The notes below the pieces were generated by a model, which made no database searches, was not told the DNA's origin, and saw only the letters and a list, made by a program, of their open reading frames with translations. Of a DNA stretch of 64,000 nucleotides, positions 1 through 11,300 are shown one piece after another. A program made the position numbers and the translations under genes. Position 1 is the stretch's first letter. Every line of letters begins with the position of its first letter. Origin of the DNA: Rhinopithecus roxellana (Eukaryota > Chordata > Mammalia > Primates > Cercopithecidae); the NCBI RefSeq assembly GCF_007565055.1, contig NC_044557.1, forward strand, positions 141,426,493 through 141,490,492. Reading direction: 5' to 3'.

Positions 1-364
1 CTCAGTGCTGGCTTTCAGCAGGCTCTGCTCATGATGGCTCCAGCTACCCCTGTCCCATCTCCTGCCACATCCATGGCCATGAAGAAAAGCACCAGTTGCC
101 CTCCTTGGAGCCCAAGCCAAGTCTCATTGCATCTCACTTGGTCACATGTTTATCCCTAAACCATTCAGTGTGGTCATGAAACAACATGATTTGGGTAGCT
201 GGATTGGCAGTACGCCACGCACGAAAAAAACAACATGCAAACTGAGCATAGAGCAGGCATGGTTCCTCAGAGGGAGCCCAGGAGAGTGGATGATGGGTGA
301 CCAAAGCCCAGCATATCCTGCCATACAGTCTAGTCCCCAGGTTGGCACTCAAACAGTCACTCTC
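1..364. other. unassigned intronic sequence
   Basis: No gene seen. Part of 135-330 (ttggtcacatg... ttggcagt...) resembles decayed repeat text, but I cannot name the family. Short open frames on both strands overlap one another and resemble no known protein. Confidence 0.4.
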
Positions 365-480
365 TGTTCAGAGCTACAGTACAGGGTCTCCCCCCTGCTA
401 CTGACAGGGCCTTCCACAACCTGGCCCCACCTTACCTGCTAAACAGGTTCCTCCTTTCATTCCCAAAGCAGTCACCAGTC
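365..480 (+). repeat. L2 fragment
   Basis: The text 'ggccttccacaacctggccccaccttacctg' region matches the conserved 3' part of L2 (LINE/L2) in plus orientation. Short and old. Confidence 0.6.
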
Positions 481-512
481 TCATATGATAGATATCACTG
501 ATCAGTCTTCCA

Positions 513-607
513 AGGTATTCTGATGTACCAGCATCTGTGCATGTGAAGATATCCCAGGTATTCTGATAACCCAGATATCCCAGGTATTCTGATGTACCAG
601 CATCTGT
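513..607. repeat. local imperfect tandem duplication
   Basis: The unit 'aggtattctgatgtaccagc' occurs at 513-532 and 582-601, and 'gatatcccaggtattctgat' occurs at about 548 and 574. These are partial overlapping copies, giving a small private minisatellite-like structure. Confidence 0.8.
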
Positions 608-3270
608 TTCTTCCTCTACCAATATCTATTTAGCCTGGAGAGCCCATATCATCATACTTCAAACTCTGGACAGAGCCAGTTTCAGCCAGGTTAAGTGAAG
701 TACGAAGGTATAGATTTGAAGACTAAGACCCAATTTCAAACAGACTCACATTCCAAGAAGTTTAGACAGACCCAGGTAGAGCTACTGGTAGAAAAGTTCA
801 TCCCAGTAATCTTGATACAACTTTGAAGAGGGGGAAAGGATAAATGAATATATCTAGACTGTTTTGTTATGCTGGTTGCACGAAAAGACATTAAAGATGA
901 ACAAAGATCTTGTAATTCTATGCATGTCAGAAGGATTGTTAGTATATCAGTGTCCAAAGTGAAGAATCTATGTATTTCTCAATTTGACAGAAAATTTAAG
1001 TCCTTCCTCCACATGGGAAATGGGGTACTTGATACACACATTTCTATCGATTTTTGAGCCACCTAAAATCTCTAATTCCTATATGTAAAATTATACTCAT
1101 CAGAGAAAAATATGGGCTTTGAGAAATCTGCATTTAAAAGGAGAAAAATAAATCATCTGAATTTCCTATACAGATAAGGATTATTGTATCTAGTTTAGGT
1201 TAAGGTAAAGAAAATACCTTGATGATTTTAGATAACCCTGAGTGGTTATAAACGGGCAGGTTGTTGAGTTCCATCTATCTATACAATTTTTAAAACAGTA
1301 GATTTGACTGATGTTTAAGGAAATTTTAAACATTCTCCTGGGGAATAATTAAGCTAAAATAGTAACACAGCCATAGCTACATAAGAAGTAAGAGGGAAAG
1401 AAATTCTTAGAAAAGGCAGAACAAAGCAAAAAGCGCCCATTTTTGCTCAGGGGAAATTACAAATGTTATGCCAGCAGCCAACGCTCATAAATAAAAATTC
1501 AGGCACTTGAGAATTTTGCAAAGGGCCCATATAATTTATTTTAGTAGGATGACCCTGGATATGTAGGCTTAAAAGAACATGCACTGTTGAACAAGAGCAA
1601 AGTCCCAGGATTTATTTCAACACCACCTTAAAATAACCCCAGCCAAAAATACCATTTTCAACAAGCACGAAGAAGAGAAAAAGAAGAAAAAAGAGGTTAA
1701 AAGAAAAATAAATTCAGAATAAATGCTGGTTCTTTGTAACTCGGTGAATACATGATGCTTTGTATCTCAAAGAGTAAATGTATGGAATGACCTACCAAAG
1801 ATAGTCGGGTTCAAAACAATAAAGTCATTTTAAAAACATATAATAGTATTGGGAGAATAAGATCTTGCTTTGAAGCATTACAGGAAGTCAAAGGCTTATT
1901 TGATTATGATTTTCCTTTAACAATATTTCTAAAATTCTAAAATGATTCTGAATTTGACCTATTTTTGACAAAGGCACTAACAGAAAAGACGAAACCATCT
2001 ACTTATATAGCTCTTTGGGAACTATGGGGAAACATTTTTCCAAGGGCAAGTTGTGCCAAATAGAACTTACTAACTACTGGTCCAAAGGGAGGAGACAGCC
2101 CAGGCACAGAGAGACCCAAGTCTCATGCTCTCCCTCCCACCAACCCCTGGCAAGTGCCAGTGCCAGAAGACGAAGGGGTACACTCCGTCCACCCAGGCCA
2201 AGGACAGGTTCCAGCTCATTTACACATTCCCATGCCTCCCTCCTCGGCTATGAAGCCCGCAAGGACAGACTGCATAATTGGCACCATATTTTTCTCTTTC
2301 TCCTCTTACAGTCCAGCCCTAAAGTGTCCCTCATTCCCACTCTGGGAAATGAGTATAAAGCAGAATGCCTTGCAGACCCAATGATGTGGAGGCCTCTTCT
2401 GAGACCCAATAAGCAAAGCTGCACGACTGCCTGTCACAGTGCACTCTGAGGTCAGCAAGAACAGTAAGAAAAGGACACTGTCACCCACCTAGCGCAACAT
2501 ACTCCCCTCCAGCCTGACACCCAAGATCCACCTCCCTAGTAACACCTTTCCTCAACTACCCCAGTCCACTGGGATCATTCACTGCCCTCTGAATTGCTGT
2601 GACATCTCTGATCACTACTTGGTTTCTACTTATCCTACACTACTTCATTACATACTATCTTTATTGTACACTCTAATCATTACCAAAATCATATTCTCAT
2701 GGGAACCCAAGTTATTTTATTCCTAATATTCCCTGCAGCACAATGAACAATGCTAGGCAACCACTCACACTAGAACTGTGGAAAGAAAGGAAAGGGACAC
2801 ACGGTCCTTGGCTTACTGGCTTCCTGAAACAACAATGATCACATTTCAGAACATCACAGCAACCCTTCATGGCAGGATCCTTAAAGATTGGCACTAAGGT
2901 TTTTGTCCATCTCTGTAGCGTGACACCAAGCACAGATGCTAAGTATTTGTCCAATGAATGAAAATTAACAGTACTATGGTAAAACTAAATTATGTGATGG
3001 CTTGCAGGTAGAATCAAGTATGATTAACCCAGAATGCTTTATTATTGAATTTGACCTTTCAGACAGAAAGTTAAGAAAGATTCAGCTGTGGAAGATGTTG
3101 CACATACAGGAAACAGAGCAGAGACAAGGAAAAAATAAAACAAAACTTCATCTGCAAATGTGAAAAGTAGGGCCATATAACTAAAATGGAGAATACTGGA
3201 GGAGAAGAAAAAACATGGCTGTTGAAAGATATTGACAGATACTGAAGCGTCGACACAAAGTCACATTAAA
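608..3270. other. unassigned AT-rich intronic sequence
   Basis: No gene and no repeat that I can name with confidence. The A-rich block at 1660-1710 (aagaagaaa-type) is low complexity. A frame at 2015-2449 is open for 144 codons but competes with overlapping frames, has no recognisable domain, and lies in an intron. Confidence 0.5.
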
Positions 3271-3475
3271 CCATTTCCTTTGTTCATTCATACAACAAAT
3301 ACTTATTGCGCACCTTTACTCTGTACCAGAGTGTTCTGAGTGCTAAGGGCACATGAATTGGGAAGATAAAGTCACTGCTCACATGGAGTTTGTATTCTAC
3401 TTGAAGGTGGGAAAGCAGGGAAACAGGGAATAAATATGTTAAAAAAAAAAAAAAGAAAAGAAAAGAAACCCCTCA
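3271..3475 (+). repeat. ancient mammalian repeat, part 1, with A-rich tail
   Basis: Text of the type 'aacaaatacttattgcgcacc' with 'tgctaagggcac' belongs to a very common old mammalian repeat that I cannot name securely. It appears to resume at 4337 ('gcattccaggcagag', 'gggaagcaactggaag'), so the MaLR LTRs split one element. Positions 3441-3468 are A-rich low complexity. Confidence 0.55.
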
Positions 3476-3878
3476 TGTATTAGTCTGCTCTTACATTGCT
3501 ATAAAGAAATACCTAAGGCTGGGTAATTTATAAAGAGAAGAGGTTGAATCGGCTCATGGTTCTGCAGGCTGTATGGGAAGCAGAGTGGCTTTTGCTTCTG
3601 GGGAGGCCTCAGGAAGCTTCCAATCATGGTGGAAGGCAAAGGGGAAGTAAAGCTTCCCACATGGTGGGAGCAGGGACAAGAAAGAGTGAAGGAGGAGGTG
3701 CTACGCTCTTTTAAACAACCAGATCTCAAAAGAACTCACTATCACAAGAGCAGCACCAAGGCAATGGTGCTAAACCATTCATATGAAATCCAACGCCATA
3801 ATGCAACCATCTCCCACCAGGCCTCACCTCTAACATTGGGGATTACAATTTGGCATAAGATACGGTGGAACCATATCA
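3476..3878 (-). mobile_element. MST-type solo LTR (ERVL-MaLR), minus strand
   Basis: Begins tgtattagtctg, with 'ctgggtaatttataaag' inside, and ends ccatatca. This is the reverse complement of an MST/THE1-like LTR (TGATATGG...ACTAATACA). No internal retroviral coding region is attached. The flanking 5-mers (cctca, ccacg) do not match well, so the target-site duplication has decayed. Confidence 0.85.
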
Positions 3879-3958
3879 CCACGTATGTGTGCCAGAAGAT
3901 TCCTAGAGAGGAAATTAAAGCAGGATAAGCAGTTGGGTGAGGAGGGTCAGCAGGATGC
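3879..3958 (+). repeat. short spacer of the ancient repeat between two LTRs
   Basis: About 80 bp (attaaagcaggataagcagt...) separates the two MaLR LTRs. Its text fits the same old element seen at 3271 and 4337. Confidence 0.4.
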
Positions 3959-4331
3959 TGTATTAGTCCCTTCTCACACTGCTATAAAGATAGTACCCAA
4001 GACTGGGTAATTTATAAAGGAAAGAGGTTTAATTGACTCACAGTTCTGCATGGCTGGGGAGGCCTCAGGAAACTTACAATCATGTCAGATGAGGAAGCAA
4101 ACACATCCTTCTTCACAAGGCAGCAACAGAGAGAAGTACAGAATGAAAGGGAAGAGCCCCTTATAAAATCATCAGCTCTTACGAGAACTCACTATCACTT
4201 AGGAGAAAAGTAAGGGGAAACCATCCCTATGATCCAATCACCTCCCATGAGGTCCCTCCCCCAACATGTAAGGATTACAATTCAGATTACAATCCAAGAT
4301 GGGATTTGGGTGGGGACATGGAGCCATATCA
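3959..4331 (-). mobile_element. second MST-type solo LTR, minus strand, with 5-bp TSD
   Basis: Begins tgtattagtccc and ends gagccatatca. It is bounded by a perfect GATGC duplication at 3954-3958 and 4332-4336, which fixes the ends. It has the same orientation as the LTR at 3476 but was a separate insertion, judged by its own duplication. Confidence 0.9.
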
Positions 4332-4336
4332 GATGC

Positions 4337-4695
4337 TCCATATCAGGTGCCCAGGGAAGTCTTCTCTAATAACATAATTAGATACTTCAGTAGGGACCAG
4401 AGTGAGTGAGAGAGCCAGCCATAGGGATATCTGGGGAGAGCATTCCAGGCAGAGCGAACAACAAATGACAAGACCCTGGGCAGGAACAGGTGGATATGGT
4501 CAAGGGTCTACAACGAGGCGAGGAGTTCTGGATCAGCATCTGTGAGGAGAAAGGAGTAGGAAATGAGGTGCCCAGTAGATGGATAAACCTTGTAGGGCCT
4601 TCTGGGATAATGTTACAACTTTGACTTTCACTCCAAGTAGGGTGGGAAGCAACTGGAAGGTTTATAGGCGGAGGGTGGCAGGATCTGGGAAAAAT
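4337..4695 (+). repeat. ancient mammalian repeat, part 2
   Basis: Continuation text includes 'gagagccagccatagggat', 'gagcattccaggcagagcg', 'aaccttgtagggccttctg' and 'gggtgggaagcaactggaag'. The same text type recurs near 22240-22480. Family not named. Confidence 0.5.
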
Positions 4696-4784
4696 CTTCT
4701 AAAAATGGGAGACTTTCCAAAATCTTGGCTTACAGTTATAAGATGTATATTGTTTTAAAGAACTGCAATATTATTTTTGTTTAA

Positions 4785-4935
4785 TTCTTTACTACACTGT
4801 AAGTTCCATGAAACTAGGGCCCCTGTCTGTCTTATTCACCACTGGATCTCCAGGGCCTAAAACAGTATCTGGCATAGAGAAAGCACTCAAGGAATACTTG
4901 CTGAATGTACAGGTGAATGAATATATGCATCAATA
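4785..4935 (+). repeat. L2 3' end fragment
   Basis: 'actgtaagttccatgaaact', 'cctgtctgtcttattcacca' and 'tctggcatagagaaagcac' follow the L2 3' terminal consensus, ending with ...tgctgaatg... in plus orientation. Confidence 0.8.
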
Positions 4936-6254
4936 GTGTCTTTAAATGTATCTGTTCAGCTTAAAAGGCAGAATCCCTTCCTTAAACTACCACTACTCAA
5001 ACTGGGTGAACAGTTCACTGCAACTTGCACAGTTCAACTGTACCTTGAATGTTCTAAATAATGTGTGCTTTGCTACATGCCCTAAGGAATAAAATTTACT
5101 TTCACAGCTTGGCAATAAACTTATTTCTCCGGGAATCTATGATAAGCAGTGTTTTAATAAATGAAAAAGTGGAGAAAAGTAAACACACAATTTTTATAAA
5201 GTTGTCATAGCCTGCCACAAAACATTAAGTGGGGGTTATTTTTAAACCATTTTAAATGGTTGTGGGAGGAAGGCTTGGGTTTATGTCCTGGGAAGTACTT
5301 TTACTCCCAGAGGCTTCAACTAGCTGTCCACCAGGGGAAAGGGCATTAGGAAAAATAGTTTAGACTTTTCCTGGCCTAAGAAATATGGTACAAAATGAGC
5401 TTCTTGGACTCCCTCTGAGTGCAGTATGAGAATATAAAACTGAACCATCACACAGACAAAGTCACGGAATCTTGGGTGTCTGGTCAAGAGGTTCAATTTC
5501 AAGCATACTTCACAGCTTGTCCTGTTCAGAATGGAAAAAAAGAGCAATAAAAATAAGCTTTAAATAAGGATGAGAAAATATATGTACATCTGTGAAAACA
5601 AGCACTCCAAATGCTGCTTTGCCTCCAGACGTAAGACAGAAGTGATAACCAAACCTAATCAGTTAATAACGTGAGTTCAATAGGGAAATGTCGAAATTTA
5701 CTAATAAATAAATAATGGCTGAAGTAGACTTACATAGGAGGTTACAGTCTCATGTCTTTATCATTCCTTACAAGCATATAAATGTTTCAAGGTGTATAGT
5801 GCCTTAACTGCATCCCTTTTTAAAGCTTTTATGGCAGCACAAATGTTACCCGCTTACTTTCCTCCACTAAAAAGTCAAAGCGTGTTTCCCAGTTTCTTCT
5901 CCATACTTCCACTCCAAAAAGACTCTCCTTCAGGAATCTAGGGCGATGTCACTGAGGCTTTGTCTCATAGGCCACTGCAGAAACTTCCTGAGTGAAACCT
6001 GACACCTTTCCTAAAATCCATGTGTTTGATGAGATCAATGTTTTTATTAAAGAACAATATGCTCCAAAGTCTGGGTGTGAACTAGAGTTGGGTTACAGGG
6101 AGGCATTCTTTGCAGAATATCTCCAGAGGAAAAAATACTGAAACTCATTGTGCAGCGGGGAGGTGAATAAGTAGGTCAAATGAAATGTTTAGATTTAGAA
6201 AATTCTTTTTATTCTCAAATTTCATGGAAGTTCTTTCAGCATACAAACTTGTGG
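4936..6254. other. unassigned intronic sequence
   Basis: AT-rich; no gene, tRNA or clear repeat recognised. Confidence 0.5.
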
Positions 6255-6415
6255 CCACATCCTTTTGCAATGATGATGATTATAAAAACAACTTAAAAAC
6301 AGCTAAAATGTACTATGTGCCATTTTATTTAGTGCTTTAAATGTATTCTGTTTAGTTTCTAACAAGCTATACATGAGAAAACCAAAGCTTTCAAGATCAT
6401 ATACTTAGCTATAAT
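6255..6415 (-). repeat. MIR fragment
   Basis: The series 'tactatgtgccattttattt', 'gtgctttaaatgtattctg' and 'catgagaaaaccaaagc' follows the reverse complement of MIR (SINE/MIR). Confidence 0.6.
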
Positions 6416-6429
6416 AATCAAGATTATGT

Positions 6430-6922
6430 GTTATTGGCTAAGGATAGACATAGATATTAAAGGAATAGAACTGAGAGTCCAGAAATAAATCCATGCATCT
6501 ACAGAGAATCAATTTTCAACAAGGGTATGAAGACAATTAAATGGAGTAGGAAAATTATTTTCAAAAAATGCTGCTGCAACAACTGGAATTCCACATGCAA
6601 AAGAATGCATCTGGACCTCTATCTCACACCATATACAAAAATTAACACAGATCAAAGCCCTAAACAGTGTAAATCTTTGTGACCTTGGATTAGGTAATTT
6701 CTTAGACATGATACCTAAAGTATGAGCAACCAAAGAAAAACAAATAAATTGTAGTTCATTAGGATTAAAAACCTGTATTTCAAAGATAGCAATGAGAAAG
6801 ACACCCTACAGAATGAAAGAAAACATATGCAAGCCATACATCTAATTATTTAGTACCCAAAATGTATAAAGAACATTTACAACTCAACATTAAAAAGATA
6901 GATAACCCAATTTAAAAAACGA
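6430..6922 (+). mobile_element. old L1 (L1M/L1PB-like) ORF2 3' part, first piece
   Basis: L1 ORF2 C-terminal and downstream text ('aaataaatccatgcatctac', 'gatgaagacaatt'-type) in plus orientation with many indels and stops. Interrupted at 6923 by a younger L1 3' end and resumes at about 7246. Confidence 0.85.
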
Positions 6923-7245
6923 ACAGGAGCTAGAAGCTGTCATCCTCAGCAAACTAACGCAGGAACAGAAAACCAGACATTCCATGTCCTCACTTATAAG
7001 TGGAAGCTGAACAATGAGAACACGTGGACACATCATGGGGAACACCACACACTGGGGCCTGTCAGACGGGTGGTAAGGGGAGGGAGAACATCAGGAATAA
7101 AAGTTAATGGATGCTGGACTTCATACCTAGATGATGAGACGATCTTTACAACAAACCACTCTGACACAGTTTATTAATGTAACAAACCTGCACATTTTGC
7201 ACATGTAACCCGGAACTTAACACAAAAGTTGAAGATAATGAAATA
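6923..7245 (+). mobile_element. nested younger L1 (L1PA-like) 3' end
   Basis: 'acattccatgtcctcactta', 'gaacacgtggacacatcatg' and 'acactggggcctgtcagac' are the end of ORF2 and the 3' UTR of L1PA-type elements. It is 5'-truncated and inserted into the older L1. The flanks aaaaaacgaaca and aaaaatgaacaaagg look like a degenerate target-site duplication. Confidence 0.85.
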
Positions 7246-8095
7246 AAAATGAACAAAGGATCTTAATAGACATTTCTCCAAAGAAGACATACAAATAGCT
7301 AATAAGCACATAAAAAGATGCTCAACATAATTAACCACCAGTGACATACAACTCAAACTACCACGAGATACCGCTTCACACCCATTAGGATAGCTATAAT
7401 CAAAAGAGATAATAACAAGTGTTGGTGAGGATATGGAGATACTGGAACCCTCACACAACACTGTTGGGAATATAAAATGGTGCAGTCTCTTTCGAAAAAC
7501 TGTTAACCTCTCAAAAGGTTAAGCATATATTAATATATGATGTAACAATTTCCTGAGTATATACCCAAGAGAACTGAAAACATATTTTCACACACAAAAA
7601 AGCTTATACATAAATGTTGATAGCAGCACTATTCCTAAAAAAAGTAGAAACAACTCGAATATCCATCATCTGATGAACACATAAACAAATGTGGGGTATA
7701 TCCATGCAATGGAATATTATTCAGCAATAAAAAGTAATGAACTACTGATATATGCTACAACATGGGTGAACCGTGAAAACCTTAAGTTATGCTTAACTGA
7801 AAGAAACCAGTCACAACGGACCATAAATTGTATGATTCCATTTATATAAAATGTCCTGGATAGGCAAACCTCTAGAGATTGTCCACGGTGTAGGGAGACA
7901 GAAAGGAGGGATGACTGCTAGTAAATACCAGGTTTCTTTTTTGGGGTGGTGAAAATGCTCAGAAATTACATAGATAGTAGTGATGGTTACATAATGTTGT
8001 GAATATATCAAAAACTACTTAACTATATACTTTTAAATGATGAATTTTATAATATGTAAATATGTTAGTGTTTTAATTATGCCAAAATCAAAAAT
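7246..8095 (+). mobile_element. old L1, second piece with 3' end
   Basis: Resumes with 'cttaatagacatttctcca', continues through 'atggaatattattcagcaa' and ends with the L1M-type 3' terminus 'tggttacataatgttgtg...'. No intact frame. Confidence 0.85.
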
Positions 8096-8194
8096 ATACA
8101 TATGTGGCAGAGTAAGAATTTTAACTGAGTATCTAACTTCAGACAGACAATGCCACCCACTATCAGGCTAATAGCTGATATACATTTGCCAAAT

Positions 8195-8265
8195 TAAGTA
8201 TTAGTTCATTCAACAAATTTATTCAGTCAATAAGTATTTACTGAGCACTGGTTATGTGCCAGGAA
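8195..8265 (+). repeat. ancient repeat fragment of the 'tatttactgagcactgg' type
   Basis: Same family of text as at 3271 (aacaaatttatt... agcactggttatgtgccagg). Short. The preceding 100 bp is unassigned. Confidence 0.4.
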
Positions 8266-9150
8266 ATGTATTTTTTTTAATGTCACAAAATACACATAAA
8301 AGATTTCCTTTAAACCATTTTGAGTGTATAATTCAGTGGCATTAAGTACATTCACTGTTGTGTAACCATCACCACTATCAATTTCCAAAACTTTCTCAAT
8401 CCCTGAAACAAAAACTCTGTAACTATTAAGCAAAAACGCTTATTTTCCCCTACTCTCAGTTCCTCATAACTTTTATTTTACTTTTTATTTCTAAGAACTC
8501 TATATACCTCATATAAGTAGAATCATATATTATCTGTCCTTTTTTGTCTGGCTTATTTCACTTAGCATAATGTCTTCAAGGTTCACCCATATTGTAGCAT
8601 TTATCACAATTTCATTCCTTTTCATGGCTGAATAATATTCCATTGCATGTACATATCACATTCTGTTTATCTATTCATCTGTTGATGAACTCTTGGATTG
8701 TTTCCACCATTTGGCTATTGCAAATAATGCAGCTATGAACATGGGCATACCAGTATCTGTTTTTGTCCCTGTTTTTAAATCTTTGGGGTATTATATACCC
8801 AGGAGTGGAAATGCTGAGTCATATGGTGGCTCTACATTTAACTTTTTGAGAAACTGCCAAAGGGTTTTCCACAGCAGAGGTACCATTTTACATTATCACC
8901 AGCAATGCACAAGGGTTCCAATTTCTCCACATCCTTTGCCAACACTTGTTGTTTTCTTTCTTTCTTTTTAAGTAACAGTCATTCTAATGGGTATAAAGTG
9001 GCATCTTATTGTGGTTCTGACCCATATTTTCCTAATGGCTAGTGATGCTGGCTATCTTTGATGTACTTATTGGCCATTTGTATATTTTCTTTGGAGAAAT
9101 GTCTATTCAAGTCCTTTGCCCATTGTTTAAACTGGGTTGGCTGCGGTGCT
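8266..9150 (-). mobile_element. old L1M 3' UTR and ORF2 C-terminus, minus strand
   Basis: Opens with 3' UTR text ('aaaccattttgagtgtataa', 'tgtaaccatcaccactatc') and continues through the reverse complement of late ORF2 ('ctgaataatattccattgc', 'gttgatgaactcttggattg', 'atgggtataaagtggcat'). Frames are broken. Confidence 0.85.
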
Positions 9151-9490
9151 GTACATAAGTATACAAATATATATTTGTTTGCTTTTTTAAACAGATGCAA
9201 ACACCTAAACATAGAAACCAGAAAAAGGAAAGCAGAATCTTTCACATTACAAAGGAGCCATCCAGTATACTTTTAAATACAACATTCTTCTCATACTGGG
9301 AAATGTATTTAGAGTCTATGACTTCAATCTTAATAGATGAGAGGGGAAGATGACAAAGAACAAAGATTAAACTACTGGAAATAAGTATATTTATGTACAT
9401 GATACAGAATGAAATATTCAATGTTAAATAATATAATAATATCCATCAGGAGATATGGCTGATCATACAACATATGGTTTATAAAAACAA
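9151..9490. other. unassigned intronic sequence
   Basis: AT-rich, nothing recognised. It ends in the upstream copy of the target-site duplication of the next L1. Confidence 0.5.
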
Positions 9491-10149
9491 AAATTCCAGA
9501 GAAACTACGGGGATGGAAGGAGAGATGGCCAAATAGAAGCCTCCACAGATCATCTTGCTCGCAGGAACACCAAGTTTTAACAACTACACACAAAAAAGCA
9601 CTGTCATATGAACCAAAAATCAGGTGAGCTATTAAAGTACCTGGTTTTAACTTCGTATTGCTGAAAGAGGCACTGACAAGGGTAAGAAAGACAGTCTTGA
9701 ATTGCCAAAGCAACCTGTCCCCCATCCCCTGGCAGTGACCAAGTCCACAGATTGTTTCTCCTTTGTGGAAAAAGAATCTGTGCACTTGCAGGAAGGAGAG
9801 CACAGCTACTTGGGGACTTGGCATTCAATTCAGTGCCACCCTATCATAGCAGAGCAAAGCTGTGTTGGGCTCAGTGAGCATGTGGACCAGCCTCAGCTAG
9901 AGGGAAATCGCCTGTCCCGGTGGTTAGAACTTGAATTCTGGCAAGCCTCACTACTGCAGGCTAAAGTGCTCCCAGGTCCTCGGTAAATGTGAAGGGCAAT
10001 CCAGGACACAAGGACTGCAACTCCTAGGCAAGTCCTAGTGCTGGGCTGGCTTTAGAGTCAGTGGATTGGGGTAGCGTGTGGCCTAGGGAGACACAAGCTG
10101 GGGTGGCTAAGGGAATGCTTGTGCCAACCCTCTCACAACCCCAGACAGT

Positions 10150-11300
10150 GCCTCCTGGAAGTAACTCCTTCCTTCTGCTTGAGGAGAAGAGAGCAAAGAG
10201 TAAAAAGGACGGTTTTGCATCTTGGATAACAACTCAGCTACAAAAGGATCAGGCACGAGGCAGAGTTAGTTGTGAGGCCCCCATTCCAGGCCTTAGCCCC
10301 CAGATGACATTTCTAGACACACCTTGGGACAGAAGGAAACCTGCTCAATGGAAGAGAAGAACTCGGTCCTAGCAGGATTCATCATCTGCTGACAAAAGAG
10401 CTCTTGGGCCCTGAATAATGAGCAGTGATATCCAGGTAGTACACAGTGGGCCTTGGGTGAGACTGAGGTGTGCTGGCTTCAGGTGAGCCCAGCATATATT
10501 TGCAGCTGTGGGGGCTATGGTGAGAGACTCCTTGTGCTTGAAGAAAACAGAGGGAAAAGTAAAGGGGACTTTGTCTTGCACCTTAGGTACCAGCTCAGCC
10601 ATAGCGGGATACAGCACCATGTGGGCCCTTGGGTTCCCTGACTCCAGGCCAAGGCTCTTGACATCATTTCTGGACCTGCCCTGGGCCGGCGGGGGGGGTG
10701 GGCACACTGCCCTGAAGGGTGGGTTCCAAGCCTGGCAGCATTCACCACAAACTGACTGAAGAGCCCTTGGGCTTTAAGTGAACATTGGTGGTGGCTAGCA
10801 GAAACTCCATGGACCAATGGTAGTGGTGGCTACTGGAAGAGGTTCCTCTGCCTGCAGAAAGGAGAGGGAAGACCAGGAAAGACTTCATCTTGGGTTTTGA
10901 AGGCCAACTTTCCTGCAGTAGAATATAACATGAGGTAGGTTTTTAAGGTTTCTGACTCCAATCCTTGGCTCCCAGACAACAACATCTCTGGACCTGCCCA
11001 GGGCCTGAGGGAACTCATCACCCTGAAGGGAAGGACACACGCCTAACTGGCTTCCCCACCTACTAATGGTGGAGCCCTCGGGCCTTAACTGAACATTGGA
11101 AGTAGCCAGGTAGTGGTTACAGTGGGTCCTGGGCAAGACCCAGTGCTGTGCTGGCTTCAAGTCTAACCCAGTACAGTCCCAGTGATGATGGCCACAGGGG
11201 TACTTGTGTCACCCCATTCCCAGCTCCAGATAGTTCAGCACAGAGAGACGCCATCTGTTTGGGAAAAAATAAAGGAAGAGAAAAAGACTCTCCCTCTCTC
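10150..11300 (+). repeat. tandem units in the L1M 5' UTR
   Basis: A block with 'gaggagaagagagcaaagag' near 10181 recurs in diverged form near 10537 (aagaaaacagagggaaaag), 10854 (cagaaaggagagggaagac) and 11262 (aaaaataaaggaagagaa). Each copy is followed or preceded by 'agagccctTgggcc'-like text (10399, 10760, 11074). Period roughly 310-390 bp. Confidence 0.7.

Noticed and set aside
2015..2449. 144-codon plus-strand frame inside MTMR7 intron 1
   Set aside because: Overlapped by open frames in other phases, low-complexity Arg/Ser stretch, no domain, and antisense to the host gene.
3476..4331. A provirus with paired LTRs
   Set aside because: The two LTRs are separated by only about 80 bp with no internal viral sequence, and the second has its own target-site duplication, so they are separate solo LTRs.
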